The notes under the pieces: model-generated
Database searches by the model: none
The model's input: only the letters and a program-made list of their open reading frames with translations
Told to the model about the DNA's origin: nothing
Part shown: piece after piece, positions 51,998 to 59,712 of the stretch
Layout: the number at the start of each line of letters is the position of its first letter
How positions within the stretch are numbered: the first letter of the stretch is position 1
Translations under genes and position numbers: made by a program
Assembly: GCA_004561445.1 (NCBI GenBank)
Contig: SFVX01000001.1
Span: 620,001 to 684,000, forward strand
Length of the DNA: 64,000 nt
Source: a bacterium
GTDB lineage: Bacteria > Patescibacteriota > Saccharimonadia > Saccharimonadales > Saccharimonadaceae
Direction of reading: 5' to 3'

Positions 51998-52426
51998 ATG
52001 ATAACGATTATCGCTGGCGGCAAGAAGAATAACGGATGGGTGCGCGAGGCTTGCGCCGAATATGAGAAGCGTTTGCATAAACCGTTTTTGGCCGAGTGGC
52101 AGTTTGTGGAAGAGTCGAAGCTTAATGATAAGGTTTCTCATTTAGCGCCGAGCGATTTTTTGATACTTCTAGACGAGCATGGAAAGATCTTGAGCTCGCC
52201 AGAATTATCGAAGACAGTTGCTGAGCCGTTAGAGGCTGGGCGCAACGTAGTGTTTTTGATTGGCGGCGCATTTGGTCATTTTTCGGAGGCAATTTTGAAG
52301 CGCGCGAATTTGGTGTGGTCGCTGTCGAAGCTAGTGCTTCCCCACCAGCATTGTCGCGTAATTGTGGCGGAACAGCTTTATCGTGCGCAAGAGATTTATC
52401 TTGGGCATCCATATCATCATGAATAG
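51998..52426 (+). CDS. rlmH: 23S rRNA pseudouridine-1915 N3-methyltransferase
   Basis: A 142-residue SPOUT methyltransferase. The knot is seen as FLILLDEHGKILSSPELSK, VVFLIGGAFGHFSE and WSLSKLVLPHQHCRVIVAEQLYRA; the end EIYLGHPYHHE is the conserved YH tail. It methylates helix 69 of 23S rRNA. The start at 51998 (MITIIAGGKK) fits the family and lies six bases after TATAAT; the frame is open 87 bases upstream, but that part is rejected. Confidence 0.96.
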   Translation: MITIIAGGKKNNGWVREACAEYEKRLHKPFLAEWQFVEESKLNDKVSHLAPSDFLILLDEHGKILSSPELSKTVAEPLEAGRNVVFLIGGAFGHFSEAILKRANLVWSLSKLVLPHQHCRVIVAEQLYRAQEIYLGHPYHHE

Positions 52427-52427
52427 A

Positions 52428-52452
52428 AAAAGCCACCCGTTTGGGTGGCGCT
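52428..52452 (-). terminator. Terminator after the small membrane protein
   Basis: GCCACCC / GGGTGGC with a four-base loop and CTTTTTC on the minus strand; it may also stop rlmH. Confidence 0.8.
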
Positions 52453-52456
52453 GTTA

Positions 52457-52744
52457 TTATTGGGCTAGCTCTTTTTTTTCTAGCGCTTTAACTAGGAATG
52501 CGGTTCCGAGCCCTAGACAGATTGTCCCTTCGATAATCGATTGCATTTGTGTGGTTGTTTCAAAATATATTCGCATATCGTCTCTGATATATTCTGTGTC
52601 CGTAGTGGGGGTATCCATTTGTGCGGAGATGGGAGTGAAACTTATGATACTTACTAATATAATAATGGCGTATCCGAACGACAATATAGATGCTATCCAG
52701 CAGATTATTTTGATAAGGTTTATGTTTTTATTTTTAGTTTTCAT
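52457..52744 (-). CDS. Small two-helix membrane protein
   Basis: A 95-residue protein with a basic start (MKTKNKNINL), helix one (IICWIASILSFGYAIIILVS), a polar loop of about 30 residues (DTPTTDTEYIRDDM) and helix two (SIIEGTICLGLGTAFLVKAL). No family recognised. The start at 52744 lies seven bases after the TATAAT of promoter P4, so it is leaderless although P4 belongs to the strong family. An ATG further upstream would lie inside the promoter and is rejected. Confidence 0.65.
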   Translation of the reverse strand: MKTKNKNINLIKIICWIASILSFGYAIIILVSIISFTPISAQMDTPTTDTEYIRDDMRIYFETTTQMQSIIEGTICLGLGTAFLVKALEKKELAQ

Positions 52745-52751
52745 ATTATCT

Positions 52752-52780
52752 ATTATAGCACACTTTGCACAAAAAGCCAA
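52752..52780 (-). promoter_or_regulatory. Strong promoter P4 of the shared family
   Basis: TTGGCT (52775-52780), 17-base spacer ending AAGTGTGC, TATAAT (52752-52757). Confidence 0.85.
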
Positions 52781-52791
52781 TAGTACTTATG

Positions 52792-53346
52792 CTATTTAAG
52801 GTGTTTAGTGCTGCGGAATTGATAAAAAGCGCCGACGACAACCATTATGATTGTGATGATAAGGCTAGTAGTTGGATTACTGATGGCTGGAATGAGGCTA
52901 ATGATGGAGCTTGCAAGCTGCGTGCCGCCAGCATAACTCGTAAGCAGGATAATAGCTGGGCGCATGATGCTGATAGCTACGGTTCCGACAACGCAGCCGA
53001 CAATAATAGCAATGCCAAAAGTTAACCATGAAAGTTCAAGCGCGCCAGAATCGACGAAATTGAAGTATGTAATTAAAGTGAGACCGATTCCTATTAAGAA
53101 AATACAGACACGTTCGACGGAAATTCCGATGAGCGACATGAGAAGTCCTACGAGAAATGGAAGTATATTGATGAAAAATGGGTCGATGCCCTGCATATAT
53201 GGCGTAACGTGTGGCAATAAGAAATTGCCAAGGTCTAGGCCGATTACGAACCAGACAATGGCAAATGCAATGCGCTTCAATCGATAGCCAAAGAAACACA
53301 AAACAATACTAATAATGATTCCTATTATGATAGATACGTAGTCCAT
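52792..53346 (-). CDS. DUF4203-like seven-helix membrane protein
   Basis: A 184-residue protein with about seven hydrophobic segments, starting DYVSIIIGIIISIVLCFFGY and ending MVVVGAFYQFRSTKHLK. The pattern of short loops with Gly pairs (FVIGLDLGNFLL; GCVVGTVAISIM) resembles TMEM198/DUF4203 proteins. Function unknown. TATAAT at 53353-53358 is six bases before the ATG. P4 lies just downstream of its stop. Confidence 0.65.
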   Translation of the reverse strand: MDYVSIIIGIIISIVLCFFGYRLKRIAFAIVWFVIGLDLGNFLLPHVTPYMQGIDPFFINILPFLVGLLMSLIGISVERVCIFLIGIGLTLITYFNFVDSGALELSWLTFGIAIIVGCVVGTVAISIMRPAIILLTSYAGGTQLASSIISLIPAISNPTTSLIITIIMVVVGAFYQFRSTKHLK

Positions 53347-53353
53347 AAGTTTA

Positions 53354-54280
53354 TTATACCCCTTCGGCGATTTGTAAAATAATAATTCCTGTTACACACA
53401 AAACCGTACCGATGAGGTGCGCAATGATAATATGGCGATGCAAATGCTCGCGCCCAAATTTTGGCCAACGCTTAGTGAGAATGATTCCTAATAAGAAAGT
53501 TAGGATGAGTTCGAGTGAGTTGGTGAGGGCGCTAACGACCGCTGCGACGCCTAGAATAAGTGCGAGGCGACTAGTAAATTCGGCTGCGATGCAGAGTAGC
53601 TGATTAAGTGCGATCACGCCAAGTGATTGCAATGGTTTCTTGGCGGTAACTTCTTTGAAGCGTTTGCGCCAGCTTGGATTTGCAAGACTTAAAGCTACAT
53701 CCGAAAGTCCGCGCCCCAGCAAGAAGTAAACGAAGAAAGTTGTGTAATTGTTTTCATTGCCGGCGTGCGTACTAATAATGCCTGACAGTGCCAGTAAAAA
53801 CACGTATAAAACTAGGAGTGCGCCGGCGCGAATTTGCATTTGGCGGCTTTTCTTGTGCTTGCGGCTAAGAATAATAATAGCGGGCGCAATCATGATAATA
53901 ATTAGCGCAATTATCTGTGGCACGGAAATCGCTTCATGAAAGAATAGTGCGCCGGCCAATAGATAAAATAAGGGCTGAATTTGGTAAAAAATCGCAGCGC
54001 CCGTGGCTTCTTCGTTTTTGAGTGCAATGTAATACGGAATAGACGAAACTGAGGCTAGTACGCCAGACAGCATAAAAAGCCCCATATTTAACAAGGGCAC
54101 TTCGTCGATATTAAAAAGCACGGCCGTCAGTAAGGCAAAAACTAGATAAGTTGCACCATTAAAAACTTTAAGTGCTTGTGGCTTTTTGTTTTTAAAAATC
54201 ACATCCGTAATATAATTGTCGAGAAAAGCGGTGATAGAATAAATGCCCGCTGTAATGATGCATAAAATTAACCAAAGCAT
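53354..54280 (-). CDS. EamA/DMT-superfamily transporter
   Basis: A 308-residue protein with ten predicted helices in two homologous halves, as in drug/metabolite transporters (LSGVLASVSSIPYYIALKNEEATGAAIFY at the end of the first half). Substrate unknown; uptake or export of a metabolite is possible. The start at 54280 (third Met-encoding position of the frame) is preferred because TACAAT (54288-54293) is seven bases upstream. It is divergent from the GH97 gene. Confidence 0.8.
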   Translation of the reverse strand: MLWLILCIITAGIYSITAFLDNYITDVIFKNKKPQALKVFNGATYLVFALLTAVLFNIDEVPLLNMGLFMLSGVLASVSSIPYYIALKNEEATGAAIFYQIQPLFYLLAGALFFHEAISVPQIIALIIIMIAPAIIILSRKHKKSRQMQIRAGALLVLYVFLLALSGIISTHAGNENNYTTFFVYFLLGRGLSDVALSLANPSWRKRFKEVTAKKPLQSLGVIALNQLLCIAAEFTSRLALILGVAAVVSALTNSLELILTFLLGIILTKRWPKFGREHLHRHIIIAHLIGTVLCVTGIIILQIAEGV

Positions 54281-54318
54281 TAGCATAATTGTACTACATT
54301 TTGTGTTACAATAAGCTT

Positions 54319-54342
54319 ATGTTAACGAGGATTATTTTGTGA
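54319..54342 (+). CDS. Seven-codon upstream ORF overlapping the GH97 start
   Basis: TACAAT (54307-54312) then six bases, then ATG TTA ACG AGG ATT ATT TTG TGA. The TGA overlaps the GTG start of the glycosidase (GTGA). The peptide MLTRIIL would be leaderless and couple translation to the main gene. ACGAGG within it is the ribosome site of the GTG. Confidence 0.5.
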   Translation: MLTRIIL

Positions 54343-56306
54343 GCTTTTTCGGTGATCTCTTCAAAAAGTCAAAAACCGATGCGATCTATGAGGTGAAGTC
54401 TCCAAATTCTCGCGTTGTTCTGACATTTATGTTGGATCGTGGGCAGATTTCTTATTATGTCAAAAAAGACGACAAGGTGATTGTGCGTCAGTCGCGCTTG
54501 GGGATTGCGCTCAAAGATGCGGCGCCACTGGCGGATGGTTTCGGGATTGTGCGCGCGTATTCGCGCATGGTGGATGATACTTGGAAAGCTTACTGGGGTG
54601 AGCAACATGTAATTCGCAACAATTACAATGAAACTGCGATTTATCTTGAGGAAACCGAGCGCCCTGCCCGTCTTTTAACTTTACGTTTTCGCGTTTACGA
54701 TGATGGCGTGGCGTTTCGCTACGAGATTCCGGCTCAGCCTGAGATGAAAAATATGGTTGTCTCGGATGAGCTAACAGAATTTGCAGTGGATGCAAACAGC
54801 CGCTCGTGGAGTATTCCGGCCTACCAGCCAGACCGCTATGAGTATGAATATATTGAGCACCCAGTGCATGCGTTGACGGATTCGGTACATACACCGCTGA
54901 CGATTGCGACGCCGACCGGCTACTATATTTCGATTCACGAGGCGGCGCTATACAACTACGGTGCAATGACGCTGAAGCTAAATAATGGCAATTTGAAGTC
55001 GGATATCACTCCACTGTCTGATGGTATGCGCGCTTATGTGGAGCTGCCATTTTCGACACCGTGGCGCACGATTATTATTGGCCACGATGCGTTGGATCTC
55101 ACGACTTCGCGCATGATTTTGAACCTCAATGATGCGCCGCGTGAGGATTTTTCGTGGGTAGAACCGACGAAATTCATGGGAATTTGGTGGGCGATGTATG
55201 TTGGTGAGTGGACCTGGGCGCCAGGTGAGCGTCATGGTGCGACGACTGAGCATGCGATGCAATACATTGATGCTTGTAAAAATCTTGGTATTCCGGCACT
55301 GCTAGTGGAGGGTTGGAATGACGGTTGGGAGGGTGACTGGCTAGAAAACGGTGCCAACAACAAGTTCTGCGAAGCGACGCCAGATTTTGATATGAAGATT
55401 GTAACAGACTATGGTCGCGCCAATGGCGTGGAGTTGGTTGGCCATCATGAGACAGTGGGCTTTATCGATAATTACGAAGCGCAGATGGAAGATGCCTTCA
55501 AGTTCTATCAGAAGTATGGTATTCGTTATATCAAGACGGGTTATGCTGGGTCTAAGATGGTGATTAATGGTCGTCGAGAGTTTCATCACTCACAGCTGGG
55601 CGTATTGCACTACCAAAAGACGGTCGAGCTCGCCGCAAAGTATCATATCATGTTGGACATTCACGAGCCGATCAAAGGTACAGGTATCGAGCGCACTTAT
55701 CCGAACTTGATGACGCGTGAAGGTGCGCGTGGCCAAGAGTACGAAGGTGGCGCAATACAGCCGTCGCACGCGTGTTTCTTGCCATATACGCGCCTCTTAG
55801 CGGGCGGGATGGATTATACGCCGGGAATTCTTGATGTGACGAACTTTGCGAAGCGCATGTCAACCACGATTACGCGCCAGTTGGCCTACTATCTGACGAT
55901 TTACTCGCCGATGCAGATGGCGGCCGATCGTCCGCAGATTTATGAGAATATGGCGCCGGATTTGTTTGAGTTTATTCGCGATGTGCCAGTAAAATGGGAA
56001 CGCACGATTCCGCTTCTGGGTGAAGTTGGTAAGAGCTTCGTATTGGCGCGCCAAGCTTGGGAATCGAGTGACTGGTATATTGGCGGTATTACGAATGAAG
56101 AAGCGCGTCGCGTGGATCTTTATATCGATTTCTTGGAGCCGCAAGTGAACTATGTGGCGAAGATTTATCGCGACTCGGAAGACGCACATTACCGCGATCA
56201 CCAGCTGGGCCATGTGGTGGAAGAGCGCATTGTGCGTAACGGCGACCATGTTGAGATGTATATGGCGCCTGGTGGCGGATTTGCGATTAAGCTGCATAAA
56301 CAATAA
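54339..56306 (+). CDS. Glycoside hydrolase family 97 (alpha-glucosidase-like)
   Basis: A 655-residue enzyme. The N-terminal beta-supersandwich (about 15-270) is followed by a TIM barrel with MGIWWAMYVGEWTWAPGERH, LLVEGWNDGWEGDW, GHHETVG, YIKTGYAGSKM and LDIHEPIKGTGIERTYPN, all GH97 signatures; the Glu in HEPIKG is a conserved catalytic candidate. GH97 enzymes cut alpha-glucosidic or alpha-galactosidic bonds and are commonest in Bacteroidota. There is no signal peptide, unlike SusB, so this one is cytoplasmic. Start GTG at 54339, supported by the short leader frame. Base use looks GC-richer than the neighbours, which hints at transfer. Confidence 0.9.
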   Translation: MSFFGDLFKKSKTDAIYEVKSPNSRVVLTFMLDRGQISYYVKKDDKVIVRQSRLGIALKDAAPLADGFGIVRAYSRMVDDTWKAYWGEQHVIRNNYNETAIYLEETERPARLLTLRFRVYDDGVAFRYEIPAQPEMKNMVVSDELTEFAVDANSRSWSIPAYQPDRYEYEYIEHPVHALTDSVHTPLTIATPTGYYISIHEAALYNYGAMTLKLNNGNLKSDITPLSDGMRAYVELPFSTPWRTIIIGHDALDLTTSRMILNLNDAPREDFSWVEPTKFMGIWWAMYVGEWTWAPGERHGATTEHAMQYIDACKNLGIPALLVEGWNDGWEGDWLENGANNKFCEATPDFDMKIVTDYGRANGVELVGHHETVGFIDNYEAQMEDAFKFYQKYGIRYIKTGYAGSKMVINGRREFHHSQLGVLHYQKTVELAAKYHIMLDIHEPIKGTGIERTYPNLMTREGARGQEYEGGAIQPSHACFLPYTRLLAGGMDYTPGILDVTNFAKRMSTTITRQLAYYLTIYSPMQMAADRPQIYENMAPDLFEFIRDVPVKWERTIPLLGEVGKSFVLARQAWESSDWYIGGITNEEARRVDLYIDFLEPQVNYVAKIYRDSEDAHYRDHQLGHVVEERIVRNGDHVEMYMAPGGGFAIKLHKQ

Positions 56307-56334
56307 AAAACGCCCCCCTTCAGGGGGCGTTTTG
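56305..56334 (+). terminator. Terminator after GH97
   Basis: AAAACGCCCCC / GGGGGCGTTTT with short loop right after the stop. Confidence 0.88.
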
Positions 56335-56414
56335 TTAAAATTATTACTGGTCAAGCATAAGAAAAATACTCTATTATTCTTGTGTTTTATATCTAAAAAT
56401 GCAATAATATAAGC

Positions 56415-56786
56415 ATGAGGACCTTTAAGTTAAAACAATTTAAAGCGAAAACAAACATTGAAAAAAATCAAGGAAGAACACCAAGGCATTACAAAACGAT
56501 GCGTATTGGGCTAGTGCTTGCAGCAATGATGTTTGGCGGGGTCTTTTATGGACTTGCTACAATGCATACACCAGAGACGGAGGCGATCGAACCTTCAAGC
56601 TTTAATGCTGGTTATCTGATTGACGATTCTGTTTTTTATAATCCAAATACGATGACGGTGGCAGAGATTCAGAAGCTTCTCGACGAAAAGTCGCCAGCTT
56701 GCGATATGTGGGGGACAGGATTAATTTCGGGGCGCAAATACCCAGATGGAACTTGGGTGCCGGCGGGTACATTCTGCTCGGGGTGG
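56415..56786 (+). pseudogene. 5' fragment of a surface protein gene
   Basis: About 124 codons of a surface protein: basic start, one membrane helix (IGLVLAAMMFGGVFYGLATM), then DDSVFYNPNTMTVAEIQKLLDEKS and CDMWGTGLISGRKYPDGTWV, a motif set I associate with saccharibacterial surface proteins. From about 56786 the frame runs for some 68 codons into the antisense of the helicase and no longer makes sense (RKSSPIASSTVLRIL), up to a chance stop at 56990. The helicase C-terminus in turn reads into this fragment, so both genes were joined tail to tail by a rearrangement. Confidence 0.7.
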
Positions 56787-58741
56787 GCCTTTTTGTACTT
56801 TTTAAAATTCTCATACGAAAGAAAGTCGTCGCCAATTGCCTCGTCGACCGTCTTGAGAATTTTGGCTGCTTGTTCAAAAGTAAGCCCATTGTCCTCGATG
56901 CCAATTCTAATGCGAAAAGCTTCTGCCCAACTATGTCGTTTTCCGCTAATTTGGCAGACTGTGTCCGTGCAAGGACATCTACTGCCGTAATTTAGCTGAA
57001 AATTGCGATACTCAGCCATAGTGGGAATGCGACCGTATTGTTCATAAGCTTGACGCATGAATGTTGCGATCTCCTCATCCGTCCATGGCATATAGCTTGA
57101 GTCAATCTCGTAACCTAGCTTTTGGTAAACCTCGCGATAATTCTTGTATCCTACTCGATTGAGCGATTCGACTGACGGTACGGCGTTTTTGTGCGACTTT
57201 GCATAGCATCGAAGCTCGATTTGGTTTGGAACTTTTCCGAGTTTGATTGCGATTCTGTCTAGCGCAGCCTCAACTCCATCCTTCGTCCAAGCCTTGCATT
57301 TTATATCTGGATAGGCTTTCTGCTGGACGTCCGTCAGAGCAACTTCTGGCCCTAGGAATGATTTGATGAAATACATAGATGGTATTCCGTCTTTGCCGAG
57401 ATCTAATTTTCCCACAATTCGGCCATTAGCTTCTCTAAAATCTACGAAGCGTTGAACGATATCCGACCAGATCGCATCTTTCGAGCAATTTTCCCAGTTT
57501 GGAAAGCTTTGTCGATGAACAATGCGGCCTTCGGCGTATTCGATGAGCGCAATGATGTCTTCTTCGCGTTCCTGAAACTCTGGCGTGTCCATTTCGATTG
57601 AGAGTAGTTCTCCGGTGCATCTGCTCCTATGGTATGAATAACGCCCGATTGAACTTTTGAATTCTCTTTTGAGTTGAAAGAGCATACTCAGTCGATCGAT
57701 AGACGATACGAAATCTAATACAAGAACCTCATCCTTATTCTTGGCGCGACGGAGGCCGCGGCCGAGCTGCTGTGAGAAGATGATCTTGGACTGAGTGACG
57801 CGCAGGAAGACGATTACGTCTGTCCTTGGTACATCTATGCCCTCATTTAGGATATCGACGGCGCAAATCGTCTTGATCGTGCCTTCGCGGTAGCCTTTGA
57901 GGCTAATATTGCGCTCGGTGGTGGTCATACCGGAATGGATTACGGCGACGTTACCCATGAGCCTCGCAATATGTTCGGCGTGTGCTATAGACTGACAGAA
58001 GATGACCGTAGTTGGATCTTCTCTGTTCTTGATTTCATCCTTGATAATTCGGACGATCTCTTCATCGCGCTTTGGCAGAAAAATCTCGCGATTTAGCTGC
58101 GAGAGTGTGTAGCGATTACCGGAATCGAGGATGAACTTTAGGTTCTGCAGTTCGTCGGTTTTGATACGGTACTTAACGCGAGATAGCCATCTGTCGCGAA
58201 TCGCATCGACGAGACGGTATTCAAATACTGTTTCGCCGAAGATTTCGCTAAGGTCGGCGTCGTCGACTCTATCTGGCGTTGCAGTCATTCCCAGTAGAAA
58301 CTGTGGTCGAAAATACTCGATAGCCTTTCGGTAAGTTTCGGCTGGTGCGTGGTGTGCTTCGTCGACAAGGATATAATCGAACTCGCAAGGGTCGAAATCG
58401 TCGAGATGGAGGTTTACTGATTGTAGATTTGCAAATAGGAAATCGGTTCGCCTCCTCGTCTTTTGAGCGTGATTATACATGCCGTAGCTATAAATGTCGC
58501 CGAAGCTGCGTTTGAACACGTCTTTGGTTTGGTTGAGAATTGCTTCGGAATGGCAAAGAATAAGAACACGCTCATTGTCTGAGTTGTCCTCGAAGAATTG
58601 CTTGATGTCGAAGATGCTCGTCATGGTTTTACCTAACCCTGACGCCATAACGACGAGCGCTTTGGCTTTGCCTGATTCTCGAGTAGCTTTAAGGCTTTCG
58701 AGACAAGCCTGCTGATAACTTTTGGGTGTATAAGCGTTAAT
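56669..58741 (-). CDS. DEAD/DEAH-box superfamily 2 helicase, probable AUU start, chimeric end
   Basis: A 690-residue helicase: Walker A LVVMASGLGKTMTS, motif II VDEAHHAPAET, motif III GMTATPDR, motif V DILNEGIDVPRTD, motif VI QQLGRGLRR; a helicase-associated C-terminal half contains repeated short wHTH-like modules (about 430-640). It resembles helicases of restriction or phage-defence systems; no nuclease or methylase is beside it. The first ATG is inside Walker A, but the frame is open upstream: ATT at 58741 has AAGGAGG eight bases before it and adds NAYTPKSYQQACLESLKATR, the normal lead-in to Walker A. The last 40 residues are read through a broken surface gene to TGA. Confidence 0.8.
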   Translation of the reverse strand: MNAYTPKSYQQACLESLKATRESGKAKALVVMASGLGKTMTSIFDIKQFFEDNSDNERVLILCHSEAILNQTKDVFKRSFGDIYSYGMYNHAQKTRRRTDFLFANLQSVNLHLDDFDPCEFDYILVDEAHHAPAETYRKAIEYFRPQFLLGMTATPDRVDDADLSEIFGETVFEYRLVDAIRDRWLSRVKYRIKTDELQNLKFILDSGNRYTLSQLNREIFLPKRDEEIVRIIKDEIKNREDPTTVIFCQSIAHAEHIARLMGNVAVIHSGMTTTERNISLKGYREGTIKTICAVDILNEGIDVPRTDVIVFLRVTQSKIIFSQQLGRGLRRAKNKDEVLVLDFVSSIDRLSMLFQLKREFKSSIGRYSYHRSRCTGELLSIEMDTPEFQEREEDIIALIEYAEGRIVHRQSFPNWENCSKDAIWSDIVQRFVDFREANGRIVGKLDLGKDGIPSMYFIKSFLGPEVALTDVQQKAYPDIKCKAWTKDGVEAALDRIAIKLGKVPNQIELRCYAKSHKNAVPSVESLNRVGYKNYREVYQKLGYEIDSSYMPWTDEEIATFMRQAYEQYGRIPTMAEYRNFQLNYGSRCPCTDTVCQISGKRHSWAEAFRIRIGIEDNGLTFEQAAKILKTVDEAIGDDFLSYENFKKYKKAHPEQNVPAGTQVPSGYLRPEINPVPHISQAGDFSSRSF

Positions 58742-58773
58742 GGTAGCCCCCTCCTTTGGAGAAAAATCTCGCC

Positions 58774-58822
58774 ATTATCGGCGGAACAGAGCGTGTGAGA
58801 TGCGATCTGTTCTGCCGATAAT
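58774..58822. repeat. 17-bp inverted repeat in the helicase leader
   Basis: ATTATCGGCGGAACAGA (58774-58790) and its inverted copy at 58806-58822 differ at one base and are separated by 15 bases. It lies between promoter and ribosome site, so it can be an RNA hairpin or an operator. Confidence 0.85.
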
Positions 58823-58876
58823 CTTTTTGGGAGCAGATATAAAGGTGCAAAAAGCAAGCAATAGCTCTATATCTAT

Positions 58877-58905
58877 ATTATACACCAAAATGCTCAAAAT
58901 GTCAA
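58877..58905 (-). promoter_or_regulatory. Consensus promoter of the helicase
   Basis: TTGACA (58900-58905), 17-base spacer, TATAAT (58877-58882), a full consensus match. Confidence 0.88.
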
Positions 58906-58938
58906 TAGCTGGGCGCTTTACGGAGGCGCAGGATTAGA

Positions 58939-59703
58939 CTATTGCGATAAATGCTGGTTGCCATGGCCATTTGAATCGACATAATCTTCGTATGCTTTGC
59001 ATACGCCATGATCGACTTGAACTGGAATCTGATCTTTGGAAATACCATACTTAGTCAAGAGGCTTTTGGCTTTCTCGATTGCCTCGTCCTCTGCTTTTTT
59101 ATCATTGCAGCGCGCCTCTACGCCAACTTCGAGCTTGGCCTGATTATTGACGTGTTTAATAGTGTATTTTAGTTCATTATTTTCAATTTCGCGATAAGGA
59201 AGCAAGTTTGCTATATTTGCATCAATAGATGAATGAAAATTCGTACCAACACAAAATGTCTCGGGCCATTTTGCGACGTCTGATTTTGTACAAGATAGAC
59301 CCACTCCGTAGAAATTATTAACTCCGTGAGTAATGGATGCCAGGTAGGTCATTTTAGCGTTTTCGACATCGATTAGAACTTCAATCTGCGTACTAGATTC
59401 GCTAGTTCCATTTATTTTATATTCTTTATAGCTTCCCTCGCGAAAAGCGATATTTATTTCTTCATCATCTGGAACTTCGGAGATGCTTCGAATATGCTCG
59501 CGCAAGGCTTTCATATCGTTAGAATCTAGTGTTATGCCTTTGTTCTCCGATTTTAGGCTGTTCTCATTTTTTATTTTTACGCCAAAATCGTTGTTATTTA
59601 AAAGCGATATTACGACGCCCGCTACAATAACTATTAATATGAAGGATGTAGCTAATAATATCACGAGAATTTTTCGACGACGAATTATCTGTTGTTCATC
59701 CAT
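58939..59703 (-). CDS. Cassette B: N-anchored extracytoplasmic protein
   Basis: A 254-residue protein with a basic start (RRRK), a membrane helix (ILVILLATSFILIVIVAGVV) and an outside domain with INIAFREGSYKEYKING, IDVENAKMTYLAS and CTKSDVAKWPETFCVGT, shared with 35789-36502. Two further Cys occur near the C-terminus (VEARCNDKK; DHGVCKAYED). No enzyme motif. It begins nine bases after the cassette B hydrolase stop. Function unknown. Confidence 0.72.
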   Translation of the reverse strand: MDEQQIIRRRKILVILLATSFILIVIVAGVVISLLNNNDFGVKIKNENSLKSENKGITLDSNDMKALREHIRSISEVPDDEEINIAFREGSYKEYKINGTSESSTQIEVLIDVENAKMTYLASITHGVNNFYGVGLSCTKSDVAKWPETFCVGTNFHSSIDANIANLLPYREIENNELKYTIKHVNNQAKLEVGVEARCNDKKAEDEAIEKAKSLLTKYGISKDQIPVQVDHGVCKAYEDYVDSNGHGNQHLSQ

Positions 59704-59712
59704 AATTCCTCC

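Noticed and set aside
58640..58940. Restriction-modification operon around the helicase
   Set aside because: No methylase, specificity or nuclease gene lies next to it; the neighbours are surface genes.
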